Assembly: GCA_026126205.1 (NCBI GenBank)
Contig: JAHCJP010000003.1
Location: 124,001 to 188,000 of the forward strand
Reading direction: 5' to 3'
From: Maricaulaceae bacterium
Lineage (GTDB): Bacteria > Pseudomonadota > Alphaproteobacteria > Caulobacterales > Maricaulaceae
Length of the DNA: 64,000 bases
Below are positions 34,204 through 42,465 of the stretch, piece after piece. The stretch's first letter is position 1; each line of letters starts with the position of its first letter. The notes below the pieces were generated by a model. It was not told the DNA's origin. It ran no database searches and saw only the letters and a program-made list of their open reading frames with translations. Position numbers and translations under genes: made by a program.

Positions 34204-34940
34204 CCGTGCGCGTCTGCCTGTGGTCCGGGCCGCGCAATATCTCGACCGCCATGATGCGCGCCTGGGAGAACCGCCCGGATACGGAAGTGTGGGACGAGCC
34301 CTTCTACGCCCACTACCTGCACGCCACCGGCATCGACCATCCGGGACGCGGCGCGGTGATCGCCGCCGGCGAGACGAACTGGCGCACGGTGGCCGCGGCT
34401 TGCGCCGGCGATGCGCCAGGCGGCCCGGCGATCTTCTTCCAGAAGCACATGTGCCAGCACATGCTGGATCATATCGACCGCGGCTGGATGGCGGATTGCC
34501 GGCATGTGTTCCTGATCCGCGATCCCGCCGAGGTGGCGGCCAGCTTTCACGCCGCGGCGGGCGAATTCACCGCCGCCGACCTTGGCGCGGAGCGGCAGCT
34601 GGAGCTGTTCGAGACCGCCGAACGCCTGACCGGGAGGCGCTGGCCGGTGGTGGAAGGCGCCGATGTGCTGGAAAATCCGCGCGGCATGCTGGCCGCCCTG
34701 TGCGCAGCGCTGCAGGTTCCGTTCCGCGAGCAGATGCTGTCCTGGCCCGCCGGGCGGCGGGACAGTGACGGCGTGTGGGCGCCGCACTGGTATGCGCGGG
34801 TCGAGGCCTCGACCGGGTTTGAGAAACCGCGCCCCAGCCCCCATGTTCTGCCTGAAGCGTTGCGGCCGCAGGCCGAGGCCTGCCGCCCGCATTACGAGGC
34901 CCTGAAAGCCCTGAAACTGACCCCGGAGAACGCCGCATGA
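34200..34940 (+). CDS. Sulfotransferase-like P-loop protein
   Basis: A 246-residue protein with a sulfotransferase-type P-loop near the start (LWSGPRNISTAMMRAW) and a second conserved stretch HVFLIRDPAEVAASFH near residue 105, matching the 3'-phosphate-binding region of sulfotransferases. Whether PAPS is the true donor is not known for this bacterial group, which is often found beside class IV aminotransferases. The GTG start overlaps the previous stop (GTGA), and its own stop overlaps the GNAT gene, so the three are translated together. Confidence 0.75.
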   Translation: MTVRVCLWSGPRNISTAMMRAWENRPDTEVWDEPFYAHYLHATGIDHPGRGAVIAAGETNWRTVAAACAGDAPGGPAIFFQKHMCQHMLDHIDRGWMADCRHVFLIRDPAEVAASFHAAAGEFTAADLGAERQLELFETAERLTGRRWPVVEGADVLENPRGMLAALCAALQVPFREQMLSWPAGRRDSDGVWAPHWYARVEASTGFEKPRPSPHVLPEALRPQAEACRPHYEALKALKLTPENAA

Positions 34941-35239
34941 GCGAGGAGCTGACCATCAGGCGCGAAGACGACGGCGGATCGAAGGGCCGCTATGTCATCG
35001 CGCTGCCCGATGGCGACGAGGCTGAGCTGACCTATTCGCGCGCCAACGCGAACCTGCTGATCGCCGACCATACCGGCGTGCCGAAGGCGCATGGCGGCAA
35101 GGGCATCGCCGGCATGCTGGTCCGCCGCCTGGTCGAGGACGCGCGCAAGGAGGGCGTGAAGATCGTCCCCCTCTGCCCCTATGTGAAAGCCTGGTTCGAG
35201 CGCCACCCGGACTGGCAGGACGTGCAGAACGGGCGCTGA
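34937..35239 (+). CDS. YjdJ-type GNAT N-acetyltransferase
   Basis: A short 100-residue GNAT of the PF14542 type: DEAELTYSRANANLLIADHTGVP, followed by the acetyl-CoA loop HGGKGIAGMLVRRLVEDARKEG (split here: GGKGIAG is the pyrophosphate-binding turn) and VPLCPYVKAWFERHPD at the end. The acceptor is unknown. It overlaps the sulfotransferase-like gene by ATGA, third gene of the operon. Confidence 0.85.
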   Translation: MSEELTIRREDDGGSKGRYVIALPDGDEAELTYSRANANLLIADHTGVPKAHGGKGIAGMLVRRLVEDARKEGVKIVPLCPYVKAWFERHPDWQDVQNGR

Positions 35240-35329
35240 CGCCCCGGCTTTCCGATTTTTCATTCGCCGGTCACGCTGCGGCGCACGGCGGCGAGCTATG
35301 CCGCCGCCGCTTTCACGGGGGACATCCGC

Positions 35330-36781
35330 ATGCGCGCCGCCGCCATCTTCGCCGCTTTCGTTGTTCTCGCCGCCGCGCTTGCGGCGCTGATCACCCTCGC
35401 TCCGCGCCAGGATGCGGACGAGGCGCCGCCCTTTGCCGTCGAGGCGGAACTGACGATTCCCGATGAAGGGGAATGGCGTATCGAATACCGTTTCAGCGAG
35501 CCGGTTATGCGCGCCGCCTTTCCTCGCTCCGGCGGCGATTACCGGCGTGGTTCGTGGACAGTCGAGACCGAAGGCGTGGTGCTGGAGCGCGCCGGCGAGA
35601 CCGACGTGATCCGCCGCGCCGACGGCGCCCCGATGCAAGGCTTTGCGGCGCGGCTCGTTCCCCATACCGGCCATCTGCCGCAGGAATACACCCCGGCGCT
35701 GATCATGCAGGGCGGTTCGATGGCGCTGTTCATCGACCAGTTCCATGTCGGCGACGCCGGCCCGGCGGGAGAAGACGATCCGCTGACCCGCGCCGTGCGT
35801 TTCGATTCCTCCGCCGTGCGCTGGCCGGCCGAGGCCTGGCTGGCCGTGCAGACGCCGGATTTCGCCCATCTCTCCGGCGACGGTCTGCGCACGGAGGACA
35901 GCGGCGGCCGCTTCGCCATGGGCGACAGCGGATATCTCTACACCGGGCATATCGCGCCGGTGACGACGCCCGACGTGACCGCCGTGCTTGATCCCGCCGC
36001 GCCGGAATGGCTGCGCGAATACCTGACGGATTCGCTCGTCCGCCTGTTCGCCTTTCTGGGCGAACGGCTGGATACGCGCCCTCAGCGCCGCCCCGCCGTT
36101 TACGCCCTTTACGGCGAGTTGGAGGGACGCAATGTCAGCCTGAACGGCGGCGTGGTCGCCGGACAGCTGGCTTTCAACATCCGCATCGGCGATGGACTGG
36201 GCGACAGCCCGGCGCTGCGCCGCCATCTCATCCACCTTTTCGCGCACGAGGCGGCGCATCTGTGGCAGTTCCGCCGCCCGCGCGACATGACCGCCGCCTG
36301 GTTCCACGAGGGCGGGGCCGACGCGCTCGCCTTCCTCGCCCTGCGCGAAATGGGCGAGACCGATGGCGAACAGGCCGCGCGCAGCTTCGGCCAGTCCGCC
36401 GCGGCCTGCGCCGGACAGCTTGAGGCCGGGCCGCTTTCCGGCGCCCTCGCCCGCGGCCAGTTCCGCGCCTATTACGACTGTGGAGCGGTGATCCATCTGG
36501 CGCTGCACGCCGCCGCGGCGCGCAACGGCCATGACGGACTCTACGCCGTGTGGCTGGCGGTGTTCGGGCAAGCCGGCGATGACTCGCTTTACGGCGAGGA
36601 CGAGATTTTCACCGCCGCGGCGGAGCTGGCCGGAGACGGGATGGCCGCGGCCCTGCGCGCGTTCGTGCATGACGACCATGCCGATGGCCGCGCCGCCGTC
36701 GCGGCGCTTATGGACGGCGCGGGACTCGCTATCGCTTTCGATGACGGCGGCGCCGCCAGCATCAACGGCATCGCCCTCTGA
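35330..36781 (+). CDS. Secreted gluzincin-like metallopeptidase candidate
   Basis: A 483-residue protein with an N-terminal signal anchor (about 1-22). The body contains H306-E-A-A-H310 followed 17 residues later by E327 in WFHEGGADALAF, the HExxH...E arrangement of gluzincin zinc peptidases (M1/M61-like spacing is 19, here slightly shorter). The N-terminal 270 residues are beta-rich, as in M61-type proteins. I do not recognise the precise family, and activity is inference from the motif. It is convergent with dinB, one base between the stops. Confidence 0.65.
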   Translation: MRAAAIFAAFVVLAAALAALITLAPRQDADEAPPFAVEAELTIPDEGEWRIEYRFSEPVMRAAFPRSGGDYRRGSWTVETEGVVLERAGETDVIRRADGAPMQGFAARLVPHTGHLPQEYTPALIMQGGSMALFIDQFHVGDAGPAGEDDPLTRAVRFDSSAVRWPAEAWLAVQTPDFAHLSGDGLRTEDSGGRFAMGDSGYLYTGHIAPVTTPDVTAVLDPAAPEWLREYLTDSLVRLFAFLGERLDTRPQRRPAVYALYGELEGRNVSLNGGVVAGQLAFNIRIGDGLGDSPALRRHLIHLFAHEAAHLWQFRRPRDMTAAWFHEGGADALAFLALREMGETDGEQAARSFGQSAAACAGQLEAGPLSGALARGQFRAYYDCGAVIHLALHAAAARNGHDGLYAVWLAVFGQAGDDSLYGEDEIFTAAAELAGDGMAAALRAFVHDDHADGRAAVAALMDGAGLAIAFDDGGAASINGIAL

Positions 36782-36782
36782 C

Positions 36783-38030
36783 CTACCAGAAATCGGCGCG
36801 GTCGGGCACGCGGCCGAAGGCGATCTTGGCCCCGGCATAGCCGCCCGGCGGCGCGGCGCGCGGGCCGAGATTGACCACCGCAGCCTGATAGCGCGAGTTC
36901 AATCGGTCCATCACGTCGGTCAGCGCCTCCCACCGCGCCTGGCGGGCGCTGGCCTCGCCCGCGAACAGGTCGGCTGTGCGGTCTTCCGCCGGAACCAGGC
37001 CGTGCAGCATCACCGCCGCCTGCGACGGACGCCGGTCGCCGGTTTCGGCCAGCGCGCGGGCGAACAGCGCGTCCAGCGCGGAAAGGATGGTGCGGTCGTC
37101 ACGCGCGGCCGGCAGCACGGCCTCGCCGCCCCAGCCGCGCCCACGGCCATAGCGCAGGGTCAGCGACAGCCGCCGCGCGGCGAAACCCGCCCGCCGCATG
37201 CGCCGCGCCGCCTTGGCGGCCAGCAGGCGGGCGCAGGCCAGCGCGCGCTCCGGCGTGCGCCAGTCCGGCGCCAGCACCCGGCCATGACCGAAGGCGGCGG
37301 TCTTGGTCTCTGGCCGCTCGACGGCATAGCCGTGCAGCCCGGCCCAGAATCGCTCTCCCTCCACCGAGTTCCACAGCGCGCGCGCCTGTTTGGCGGAAGT
37401 GGCGTAAAGCTTCTCCACCGTGTCCAGTCCGGCGGCGCGCAGGCGCGCGCCCATGCGCGGGCCGACGCCGGGAATGTCCTCGATCTTCAGATGCGCGATC
37501 GCGCCCGGCAGGTCTTCGGGGCGGATGACGACCAGCCCGTCAGGCTTGTCCATCTCGGCCGCGGTCTTGGCCAGCAGGCCGTTGGGCGCCAGGCCGATGG
37601 AGGCAGTGAGATGTTCGCCCACCGCGGCGCGCAGGCCGCGCTTGATGCGCAGGGCCAGATCCGCCGCCCCCGTGCGCTCGCGCCCGATCAGCGCGCATTC
37701 GGCCTCGTCGATCGACCACACCTTCAGCACCGGCACATGCCGGTCCAACTCCGCCAGGATGGCGTGATGGATCTCGACATATTTCTCGGGCCGCGCCGCC
37801 GGCAGGGCGATGCCGGGGCACAGCCGCCGCGCCTCGGCCACTGGAGTTCCGGTCTTCACGCCCTGCTGCTTGGCCTCGCGGCTGGCGGCGATGACGCAGG
37901 TGTGCGGCGTGTCGATGGGGATGACGCCCACCGGGCGGCCGCGCAGTTCGGGGCGCAGCTGCTGTTCGGCGCTGGCGAAGAAGCTGTCGAAGTCTATGTA
38001 CAGCCGTTCGATCCCGTCCGGTTTGCGCAT
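36783..38030 (-). CDS. dinB: DNA polymerase IV
   Basis: A 415-residue Y-family translesion polymerase. Catalytic acidic residues lie in LYIDFDSFFAS near the start and VWSIDEAE near residue 105; the helix-hairpin-helix IEDIPGVGPRMGARL and the little-finger domain follow. It copies damaged DNA with low fidelity. The ATG at 38030 has AGGA 7 bases upstream. The longer ATG at 38060 lies inside the LexA box, so it cannot be the normal start. Regulation by LexA is indicated by the perfect box. Confidence 0.93.
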   Translation of the reverse strand: MRKPDGIERLYIDFDSFFASAEQQLRPELRGRPVGVIPIDTPHTCVIAASREAKQQGVKTGTPVAEARRLCPGIALPAARPEKYVEIHHAILAELDRHVPVLKVWSIDEAECALIGRERTGAADLALRIKRGLRAAVGEHLTASIGLAPNGLLAKTAAEMDKPDGLVVIRPEDLPGAIAHLKIEDIPGVGPRMGARLRAAGLDTVEKLYATSAKQARALWNSVEGERFWAGLHGYAVERPETKTAAFGHGRVLAPDWRTPERALACARLLAAKAARRMRRAGFAARRLSLTLRYGRGRGWGGEAVLPAARDDRTILSALDALFARALAETGDRRPSQAAVMLHGLVPAEDRTADLFAGEASARQARWEALTDVMDRLNSRYQAAVVNLGPRAAPPGGYAGAKIAFGRVPDRADFW

Positions 38031-38054
38031 CGCCGGTCCTGCCCGCTGAGCCCG

Positions 38055-38069
38055 GAACATTTATAGAAC
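38055..38069 (-). promoter_or_regulatory. LexA (SOS) box of dinB
   Basis: On the minus strand GTTC-TATAAAT-GTTC is an exact match to the alphaproteobacterial LexA site GTTC-N7-GTTC, 25 bases upstream of the dinB ATG. The internal TATAAAT could also serve as a -10 box, giving direct occlusion of RNA polymerase. Confidence 0.85.
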
Positions 38070-38160
38070 ATCACTATCGCCCGCGCCAGCGGCGATGCGC
38101 GCGCGTGACGCCCCCGGCGCCGGACGCTAGAAGGGGCGGAGCGAAACCGGCGAGGCGGGC

Positions 38161-39660
38161 ATGGCCTACAAGTCCCTGCGCGAATTCATGGCCCTGCTGG
38201 AGGGCGAGGGCGGGCTGAAGCGCGTCTCCGCCCCGGTCTCGGCGCATCTGGAGATGACCGAGATCCAGCGCCGCCTGCTGGCCACGCAAGGCCCGGCGGT
38301 GCTGTTCGAGAACCCGGTGCATGCGGACGGCCGCGCGGCGGAAATGCCGGCGCTGATCAACCTGTTCGGCACGGTGGAGCGCGTGGCCCGCGCCGTGACG
38401 CTGGGCGGAGAGCCGCGCAAGACCGCCGCCGACCTGCGCGCCGTGGGCGAACTGCTGGCCTTCCTGCGCCAGCCGGAGCCGCCGCGCGGGCTGAAGGACG
38501 CCATGGACCTGCTGCCCATCGCGCGGCAGGTCATGGCGATGCGGCCGCAGAGCGTGCGCGGCGCCCCCTGCCAGCAGGTGGTGCTGAAGGGCGCCGACAT
38601 CGACCTTTCCCGCCTGCCGGTGCAGACCTGCTGGCCCGGCGAGCCGGCGCCGCTGATCACCTGGCCGCTGGTGGTCACCAAGGGCCCGTCTGACGACAAG
38701 GAAGACGACTATAATCTCGGCATCTACCGCATGCAGGTGCTGGGGCGCGACCGCACGATCATGCGCTGGCTGAAGCACCGCGGCGGAGCGCAGCAGTTCG
38801 CCCGCTGGGTGAAGGCCGGCAAGGGGCCGATGCCCGCCGCGGCGGTGATCGGCGCCGATCCGGGAACCATTCTCGCCGCCGTCACGCCGGTGCCGGACAC
38901 ACTGTCCGAATACCAGTTCGCGGGCCTGCTGCGCGGCCGCAAGGCGGAGCTGACCAACTGCAAGACCATCCCGCTGAAAGTCCCGGCCGAGGCCGAGATC
39001 GTCATCGAGGGCCATGTCCTGCCGGGCGAGGAGGCCGATGAAGGCCCCTATGGCGACCACACCGGCTATTACAACTCCGTCGAGCGCTTTCCGGTGTTCC
39101 AGGTCAGCGCCATCACCATGCGCGAAGACCCGATCTACCTGACCACCTTCACCGGCCGCCCGCCGGACGAACCCAGCGTGCTGGGCGAGGCGCTGAACGA
39201 GGTGTTCATCCCGCTGTTCCGCCAGCAGTTTCCTGAGGTGGTGGATTTCTGGCTGCCGCCCGAGGGCTGTTCCTACCGCATCGCGGTGGTCAGCATGAAG
39301 AAGGCCTACGCCGGCCACGCCAAGCGCGTGATGCTGGGCGTGTGGTCCTATCTGCGCCAGTTCATGTACACGAAATGGGTGATCGTGGTGGACGACGACA
39401 TCAACGCCCGCGACTGGAAGGACGTGATGTGGGCCGTCTCCACCCGCATGGACCCGGCGCGCGACATCACGCTGATCGAGAACACGCCGATCGACTATCT
39501 CGACTTCGCCTCGCCGGTCTCGGGCCTCGGCTCGAAAATCGGGCTGGACGCCACCAACAAACTGCCCGGCGAGACCAGCCGCGAATGGGGCCGCAAGATG
39601 GAAATGGACCCGGAGGTGGTCAAACGCGTCACCGATATGTGGGATAGGCTGGGGTTGTAG
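38161..39660 (+). CDS. ubiD: UbiD-family decarboxylase
   Basis: A 499-residue prenylated-FMN-dependent decarboxylase of the UbiD type, which in ubiquinone synthesis removes the carboxyl group from polyprenyl-4-hydroxybenzoate, the product of UbiA. Diagnostic segments are [15 protein letters not shown] near residue 180, [10 protein letters not shown] near 298 and the C-terminal [11 protein letters not shown]. No ubiX flavin prenyltransferase is in the window. The 3' end overlaps a small convergent ORF. Confidence 0.92.
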   Translation: MAYKSLREFMALLEGEGGLKRVSAPVSAHLEMTEIQRRLLATQGPAVLFENPVHADGRAAEMPALINLFGTVERVARAVTLGGEPRKTAADLRAVGELLAFLRQPEPPRGLKDAMDLLPIARQVMAMRPQSVRGAPCQQVVLKGADIDLSRLPVQTCWPGEPAPLITWPLVVTKGPSDDKEDDYNLGIYRMQVLGRDRTIMRWLKHRGGAQQFARWVKAGKGPMPAAAVIGADPGTILAAVTPVPDTLSEYQFAGLLRGRKAELTNCKTIPLKVPAEAEIVIEGHVLPGEEADEGPYGDHTGYYNSVERFPVFQVSAITMREDPIYLTTFTGRPPDEPSVLGEALNEVFIPLFRQQFPEVVDFWLPPEGCSYRIAVVSMKKAYAGHAKRVMLGVWSYLRQFMYTKWVIVVDDDINARDWKDVMWAVSTRMDPARDITLIENTPIDYLDFASPVSGLGSKIGLDATNKLPGETSREWGRKMEMDPEVVKRVTDMWDRLGL

Positions 39661-39985
39661 GATAACCGGCCTCTTCCGCCTCCATCTCCGCCTCCCGCTT
39701 CCGGCAGGCGTCGTGGGCGGCGAGGCGGCGTTCGGTCTCGGCGCGCAGCTCGGCCAGCGTCGCCCGGCCCGCGGAGGCCGCTTCCGGTTCCGCCACCGTC
39801 CCGAAGGCGCCGGGGTCCAGCGCCTGCAGCCGCGCCGCGGCGCGGGCGAAACGTTCGGCGATCAGGGCGGCGCGGTCCGGGTTGCGCCCGGCGGCGCCTT
39901 CCAGCGCTTGCGCCGTGGCGGCCAGCGCACGGCGCAGGGCTTCGACATGCGTCATCGGGGCGGGGTGGGATCGTCTGCGGCTCAT
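39629..39985 (-). CDS. Small hypothetical protein
   Basis: A 118-residue Ala/Arg/Glu-rich, probably helical protein with no signal peptide and no recognised family; the tail [11 protein letters not shown] is unusual. It overlaps the ubiD 3' end by 32 bases on the opposite strand. An internal ATG at 39955 is an alternative start. Composition is compatible with coding, but no ribosome site stands out. It may be spurious. Confidence 0.4.
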   Translation of the reverse strand: MSRRRSHPAPMTHVEALRRALAATAQALEGAAGRNPDRAALIAERFARAAARLQALDPGAFGTVAEPEAASAGRATLAELRAETERRLAAHDACRKREAEMEAEEAGYPTTPAYPTYR

Positions 39986-40180
39986 GTCCCCATTCTAACC
40001 CGGCGCGGCGGGGGTGCGGATAACCGGCGGATATCCATGCCCCCGCCCGCTTCCCCTGCCTGCCCCGCAAGCGAGTCCCGCAAGGCGCCGCGGCCGATAT
40101 CCGGGGGATGACACAGGCCTTCCACGGTCTTCAGGGCTGGGCGCCGGCTCGCGAAACCCCTTTTCGCCGCTCCCCGGCCG

Positions 40181-40225
40181 CCCTCGTCCTTCGTGGCTCA
40201 GCCCCTGCGGGGCTTCGCACCTCAG
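40181..40225 (-). repeat. Dispersed palindromic repeat, copy A
   Basis: Reverse-complemented it reads CTGAGG...CGAAG...GCCACGAAGGACGAGG, closely matching copy B at 40289-40326 in the opposite orientation. The centre GCCCC-TGC-GGGGC is a perfect hairpin. Repeats of this look are common between genes in Caulobacterales genomes (recollection, not searched). Confidence 0.55.
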
Positions 40226-40231
40226 AGCCTG

Positions 40232-40250
40232 CCCCGGCCTTGGGCCGGGG
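40232..40250. repeat. GC-rich hairpin
   Basis: CCCCGGCC, TTG loop, GGCCGGGG: a perfect 8-bp stem between the two repeat copies, no T-tract. Confidence 0.45.
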
Positions 40251-40280
40251 ATGAAGGGTAGGGTATTGAATCTACATACA

Positions 40281-40326
40281 CCCTCACCCTGAGGAGTCCC
40301 GCGAAGCGGGCCACGAAGTGCGAGGG
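40281..40326 (+). repeat. Dispersed palindromic repeat, copy B
   Basis: CCCTCACCCTGAGGAG, then the hairpin CCCGC-GAA-GCGGG (40298-40310), then CCACGAAGTGCGAGGG. The outer CCCTC/GAGGG can also pair. Shares CTGAGG, GCCACGAAG and CGAGG with copy A in the same order once A is reversed. Confidence 0.55.
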
Positions 40327-40400
40327 TTCCAGATCACACAGTAATCCGGGGAGAGCCGGGGTATCGAATGGGACCGGAACGGGGCGCTTATCCAACACAC

Positions 40401-40522
40401 CCTGTCATCCCGGGCGAGCCCGGACGCGCAGCGATCCGGGAGAGGCCCGGGACCCAAGCGGCCTTTCCGGACAAGGGGTTATGGGTCCCGGATCAGACCT
40501 GCGGTCTGTCCGGGATGACAGG
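40401..40522. repeat. 122-base inverted-repeat element
   Basis: The ends CCTGTCATCCCGG (40401-40413) and CCGGGATGACAGG (40510-40522) are perfect inverted repeats, and inside them CCGGGACCCA faces TGGGTCCCGG. The whole can fold into a long interrupted stem. A degenerate half-copy, CCGGGGGATGACACAGG, is seen near 40101. It looks like a non-autonomous dispersed intergenic element rather than a gene. Confidence 0.6.
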
Positions 40523-40763
40523 ATCGGACGGCGAGTTATCCGCACCGGCCGGTCTGGCCGTATAATCCTTCCCGTTCCGGCCGCGCGGAGGGCGCGGGCC
40601 CGCGTCGGCAAGCGGCGGCCGGAAGTGCGGAGCGCGTCCGTCCCGCCGGGGTGACGTCCGGCGGGCCCGGCGCGGCCGGCGGCGGGGGCGGACGACACTA
40701 ACCGCCCGATCGTACCCATCCGCCGCCCTGGAAACGGGGGCGAGAGCGTCCGGGAAATCTCCG

Positions 40764-40832
40764 CGCGCGGGACGCCGATGGCGTCAGGCGTATCCATGAC
40801 CGCGTAATCAGACGCCCACGGCGTCCCGCGCG
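40764..40832. repeat. Large hairpin with 22-nt arms
   Basis: The arms at 40764-40785 and 40811-40832 are inverted repeats with 2 mismatches over 22 positions, centred on GACGCC...GGCGTC, around a 25-base AT-richer loop. Position is 125 bases before the transporter start, so it could be a leader or repeat element. Confidence 0.5.
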
Positions 40833-40957
40833 TCCCTCCACCCGTCCATCCCCCCGCGCCAAATGGCGGCGGGGATGAAGGCGCAGGTGCGCCGCATTGA
40901 CCCCTGCGCCCGCGCGGGGTGTGATCGGCGCCCCGCCCGGACACGCCCGCAGGACCG

Positions 40958-42373
40958 ATGAGCGAAAGCCCAGCCCCGGATCAGACCCCCGCCGCGCCGC
41001 GCCCCTTCGCCCGGCGCCTGGCCGCCGATTACCGCCTGCTGGCGCGGCGCACCCGTTCATGGGTGACGGCGCGGCTGTGGGCGCAGGTGCTGATCGGCCT
41101 GCTGCTGGGCCTGCTGACCGGCGTGGTCATGGGGCCGGATCTTGGCCTGTTGCGCGCCGGAACGGCGGAGCTGATCGGCGACTGGCTGGCCCTGCCGGGG
41201 CGGGTGTTCCTCGGCCTGATCCAGATGGTGCTGATCCCGCTGGTCGCGGCCTCGATCATTCTCGGCCTCGCCGCCGGGGCGTCGGACCCGCAGCGCCTCG
41301 CCCGTGTCGGCGGCCGTTTCGCCGCCTTCGTCGGCGCCACGACGCTGTTCGCCGCCGCCTCCGGTGCGGCGCTGGCGCTGTGGCTGCGCCCCGGCGCGCT
41401 GGTCGCCGCGCCGGCGACGGTTCCGGTTCCCACCCTGCGGCCACAGGCGCCGCCGCCCCCGCCGGACCCGGTGATGGACGCGGTGCAGGCCGCGCCGGAC
41501 CTGCTGGTCGGGCTGGTGCCGCACAATCCGCTGGCCAGCGCGGCGCAGAGCGAGATGCTGGCCGTGGTCATCTTCTCGATCTTTCTCGGCCTCGCCTATG
41601 TCGCCTCGTCGAACAAGCAGCGGCTTGAGCCGCTGATCCGCCTGCTGGAGGCGCTGCTGGAAGTGTCGATGACGGTGATCAAATGGGCGATGTATCTGAC
41701 GCCCTACGCCGTTTTCGGCCTGACGGCGCAGCTTATCTCGCGCATGGGGGCCGAATCGCTGCTGGCGCTGGCGGCCTATGCCGGGGTGGTGCTGGCCGGG
41801 CTGGCCGGGCTGCTGGCGCTCTATCTGGTCATCGTCGCGGTGTTCGGGGGCATGGGACCGGTCAGGTTCCTTTCGGCCGCCGGGCCGGTGCAGTTACTGG
41901 CCTTCTCCACCTCCTCCTCCGCCGCGGTGATGCCGCTGACCATCCGCACGGCGTCGGACAGGCTGGGCGCGCCGCCGGCGCTGGCCAGCTTCGTCATCCC
42001 GCTGGGCGCGACCATGAACATGGCCGGCACGGCGCTGTATCAATCCATCGCCGTCATTTTCATCGCCCAGGTGGCGGGGGTGGACCTGGCGCTGCCGGAA
42101 GTGGCGCTGATCGTGTTCACGCTGGTCGCCGCCTCCATCGGCGCGCCGGGGGCGCCGGGGGTGTCGATCGCCATTCTGGCGGCGCTGCTGGCCAGTTTCG
42201 GCATTCCGCCGCAGGGGCTGGTGTTCGTGCTGGGGATCGACCGCCTGCTGGACATGAGCCGCACCATGGTCAACGTCACCGGCGATCTCGCCGTGGTGCG
42301 CGTGCTGTCTGCGGGCGATGCGCGCCGCGACGGGCCGGGCGCCGCCGTTGAGACGGCGCGCGGATCGGGCTAG
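40958..42373 (+). CDS. Dicarboxylate/amino acid:cation symporter (DAACS)
   Basis: A 471-residue secondary transporter of the GltP/DctA family. Hallmarks: the serine-rich re-entrant loop FSTSSSAAVMP near residue 312, NMAGTALYQS near 350 and GIDRLLDMSRTMVNVTGD near 427, which hold substrate- and sodium-binding residues. A proline-rich insert (PQAPPPPPDP) lies near residue 165 between early helices. The substrate is probably glutamate, aspartate or a C4-dicarboxylate. It is followed after 92 bases by a BCCT transporter. Confidence 0.9.
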   Translation: MSESPAPDQTPAAPRPFARRLAADYRLLARRTRSWVTARLWAQVLIGLLLGLLTGVVMGPDLGLLRAGTAELIGDWLALPGRVFLGLIQMVLIPLVAASIILGLAAGASDPQRLARVGGRFAAFVGATTLFAAASGAALALWLRPGALVAAPATVPVPTLRPQAPPPPPDPVMDAVQAAPDLLVGLVPHNPLASAAQSEMLAVVIFSIFLGLAYVASSNKQRLEPLIRLLEALLEVSMTVIKWAMYLTPYAVFGLTAQLISRMGAESLLALAAYAGVVLAGLAGLLALYLVIVAVFGGMGPVRFLSAAGPVQLLAFSTSSSAAVMPLTIRTASDRLGAPPALASFVIPLGATMNMAGTALYQSIAVIFIAQVAGVDLALPEVALIVFTLVAASIGAPGAPGVSIAILAALLASFGIPPQGLVFVLGIDRLLDMSRTMVNVTGDLAVVRVLSAGDARRDGPGAAVETARGSG

Positions 42374-42465
42374 CCTGCCGGGAACGCAATAACCAGCGTG
42401 GTCCATGATCCGGCGCCCGCCGGGAATGATGCTTTCGCCGCGCGCCCGCCGCTGCGGAGACCCTG

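Larger units (their letters stand above)
39986..40957. other. Non-coding, repeat-rich intergenic region
   Basis: About 970 bases without a credible gene. ORFs present are antisense to each other, proline/arginine-rich and lack family features. The region holds two copies of one short palindromic repeat in opposite orientation, a 122-base inverted-repeat element and a large hairpin, each listed separately. The promoter of the downstream transporter should lie near 40850-40950, but no clear boxes were seen. Confidence 0.65.

Noticed and set aside
38031..38060. Longer dinB start at 38060
   Set aside because: The codon lies within the LexA box and lacks a ribosome site; the ATG at 38030 has AGGA upstream.
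39660..40028. Direct repeat GGATAACCGGC at 39660-39670 and 40018-40028 flanking the small hypothetical gene
   Set aside because: Only 11 bases, no transposase or integrase, and one copy overlaps the ubiD stop; chance or part of the local repeats is more likely.
40405..40944. 179-codon minus-strand frame in the repeat-rich gap
   Set aside because: It runs through inverted-repeat elements and is Arg/Pro/Gly-rich with no recognisable domain; better explained as non-coding.
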